From Natrinema sp. CBA1119 (GTDB lineage: Archaea; Halobacteriota; Halobacteria; Halobacteriales; Natrialbaceae), in the NCBI RefSeq assembly GCF_002572525.1, contig NZ_PDBS01000001.1, forward strand, positions 1,922,001 through 1,986,000: a stretch of 64,000 bases of DNA, written 5' to 3'. Shown piece after piece: positions 63,902-64,000 of the stretch (its first letter is position 1; every line of letters starts with the position of its first letter). The notes beneath the pieces were generated by a model, which was not told where the DNA came from, did no database searches, and saw nothing but the letters and a program-made list of their open reading frames with translations. The position numbers and the translations under genes were made by a program.

Positions 63902-64000
63902 ATGGAAGCACAGGCGTTTTTCGCCGCGACGCTCGCCGGCCACATCGGGTTCGCGATCTTCGTCACCGTCCACGCGTTCGTGACCGATCGCGACCCCGGC
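63902..64000 (+). CDS. Membrane protein, N-terminal fragment
   Basis: This partial gene runs off the right edge; 33 codons are visible. It starts MEAQAFFAATLAGHIGFAIF and continues VTVHAFVTDRDPG, one hydrophobic helix followed by a short loop. Such starts are common in small haloarchaeal multi-helix proteins of unknown function. Product and length cannot be decided. Confidence 0.55.
   Translation, partial: MEAQAFFAATLAGHIGFAIFVTVHAFVTDRDPG

Overview
This 64 kb window is haloarchaeal chromosome. It is GC-rich, its proteins are strongly acidic, many genes start on GTG, and TATA boxes lie 22-35 bp ahead of many start codons (leaderless or short-leader transcripts). It carries many families known mainly from Halobacteria: UbaA, Tfx, FAU-1, DUF7xxx proteins and tiny zinc fingers. 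The repeat content fits a Natrialba/Haloterrigena/Natrinema-type organism, but genus cannot be fixed from sequence alone. No rRNA, tRNA, CRISPR array or intact insertion sequence was seen. DUF numbers are given from memory and should be confirmed by profile search.

Layout. 0-3.2 kb: start of the A1Ao ATP synthase operon (atpH-atpI-atpK, minus strand). 3.3-8.2 kb: a quinone-type methyltransferase and a cell-surface group: pilin-like protein, secreted protein, membrane-anchored winged-helix protein with an external domain, and lipoprotein. 8.4-16.2 kb: radical SAM protein, receiver-PAS-PAS histidine kinase, DUF373 membrane protein, GGPP-type prenyl synthase, EtfAB. 16.3-25.4 kb: TRAM protein, a DUF4129/DUF7269/DUF58/DUF7519 operon with overlapping genes, an MBL hydrolase and the matching MoxR ATPase on the other strand. 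25.6-33.5 kb: Tfx regulator, RNA ligase, CBS protein, atypical SDR, membrane protein, UbaA, two tiny zinc fingers, UvrD-type helicase. 33.5-41.5 kb: a pseudo-M24 protein coupled to the helicase, a second histidine kinase, riboflavin synthase, PrsW-type protease, FAU-1. 41.8-50 kb: Nudix, tiny zinc fingers, a frameshifted HTH gene with its DUF7521 partner, aldo/keto reductase, hexapeptide acyltransferase, a HalOD1 fragment, a TraB-like protein. 50.4-64 kb: thermosome, divergent lrp/glnA, metallophosphoesterase, coiled-coil HhH protein, gamma-carbonic-anhydrase-like protein, lone E1-alpha dehydrogenase subunit, TrmB regulator, YgfZ/GcvT-like protein and small haloarchaeal proteins.

How the genes work together. 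Clear units are the ATP synthase stalk/stator genes, EtfAB electron transfer, the MoxR/DUF58 cluster (chaperone-like assembly of surface or membrane complexes), Lrp-glnA (nitrogen control), and the divergent secreted-protein/membrane-HTH pair, whose shared intergenic region carries four GGAAA repeats in 20-bp phase. Between genes the window is rich in short repeats. There are two families of palindromic elements (74 bp and 82 bp, two copies each), a degenerate ~230 bp repeat (two copies), chains of small hairpins, and three tandem-repeat tracts.
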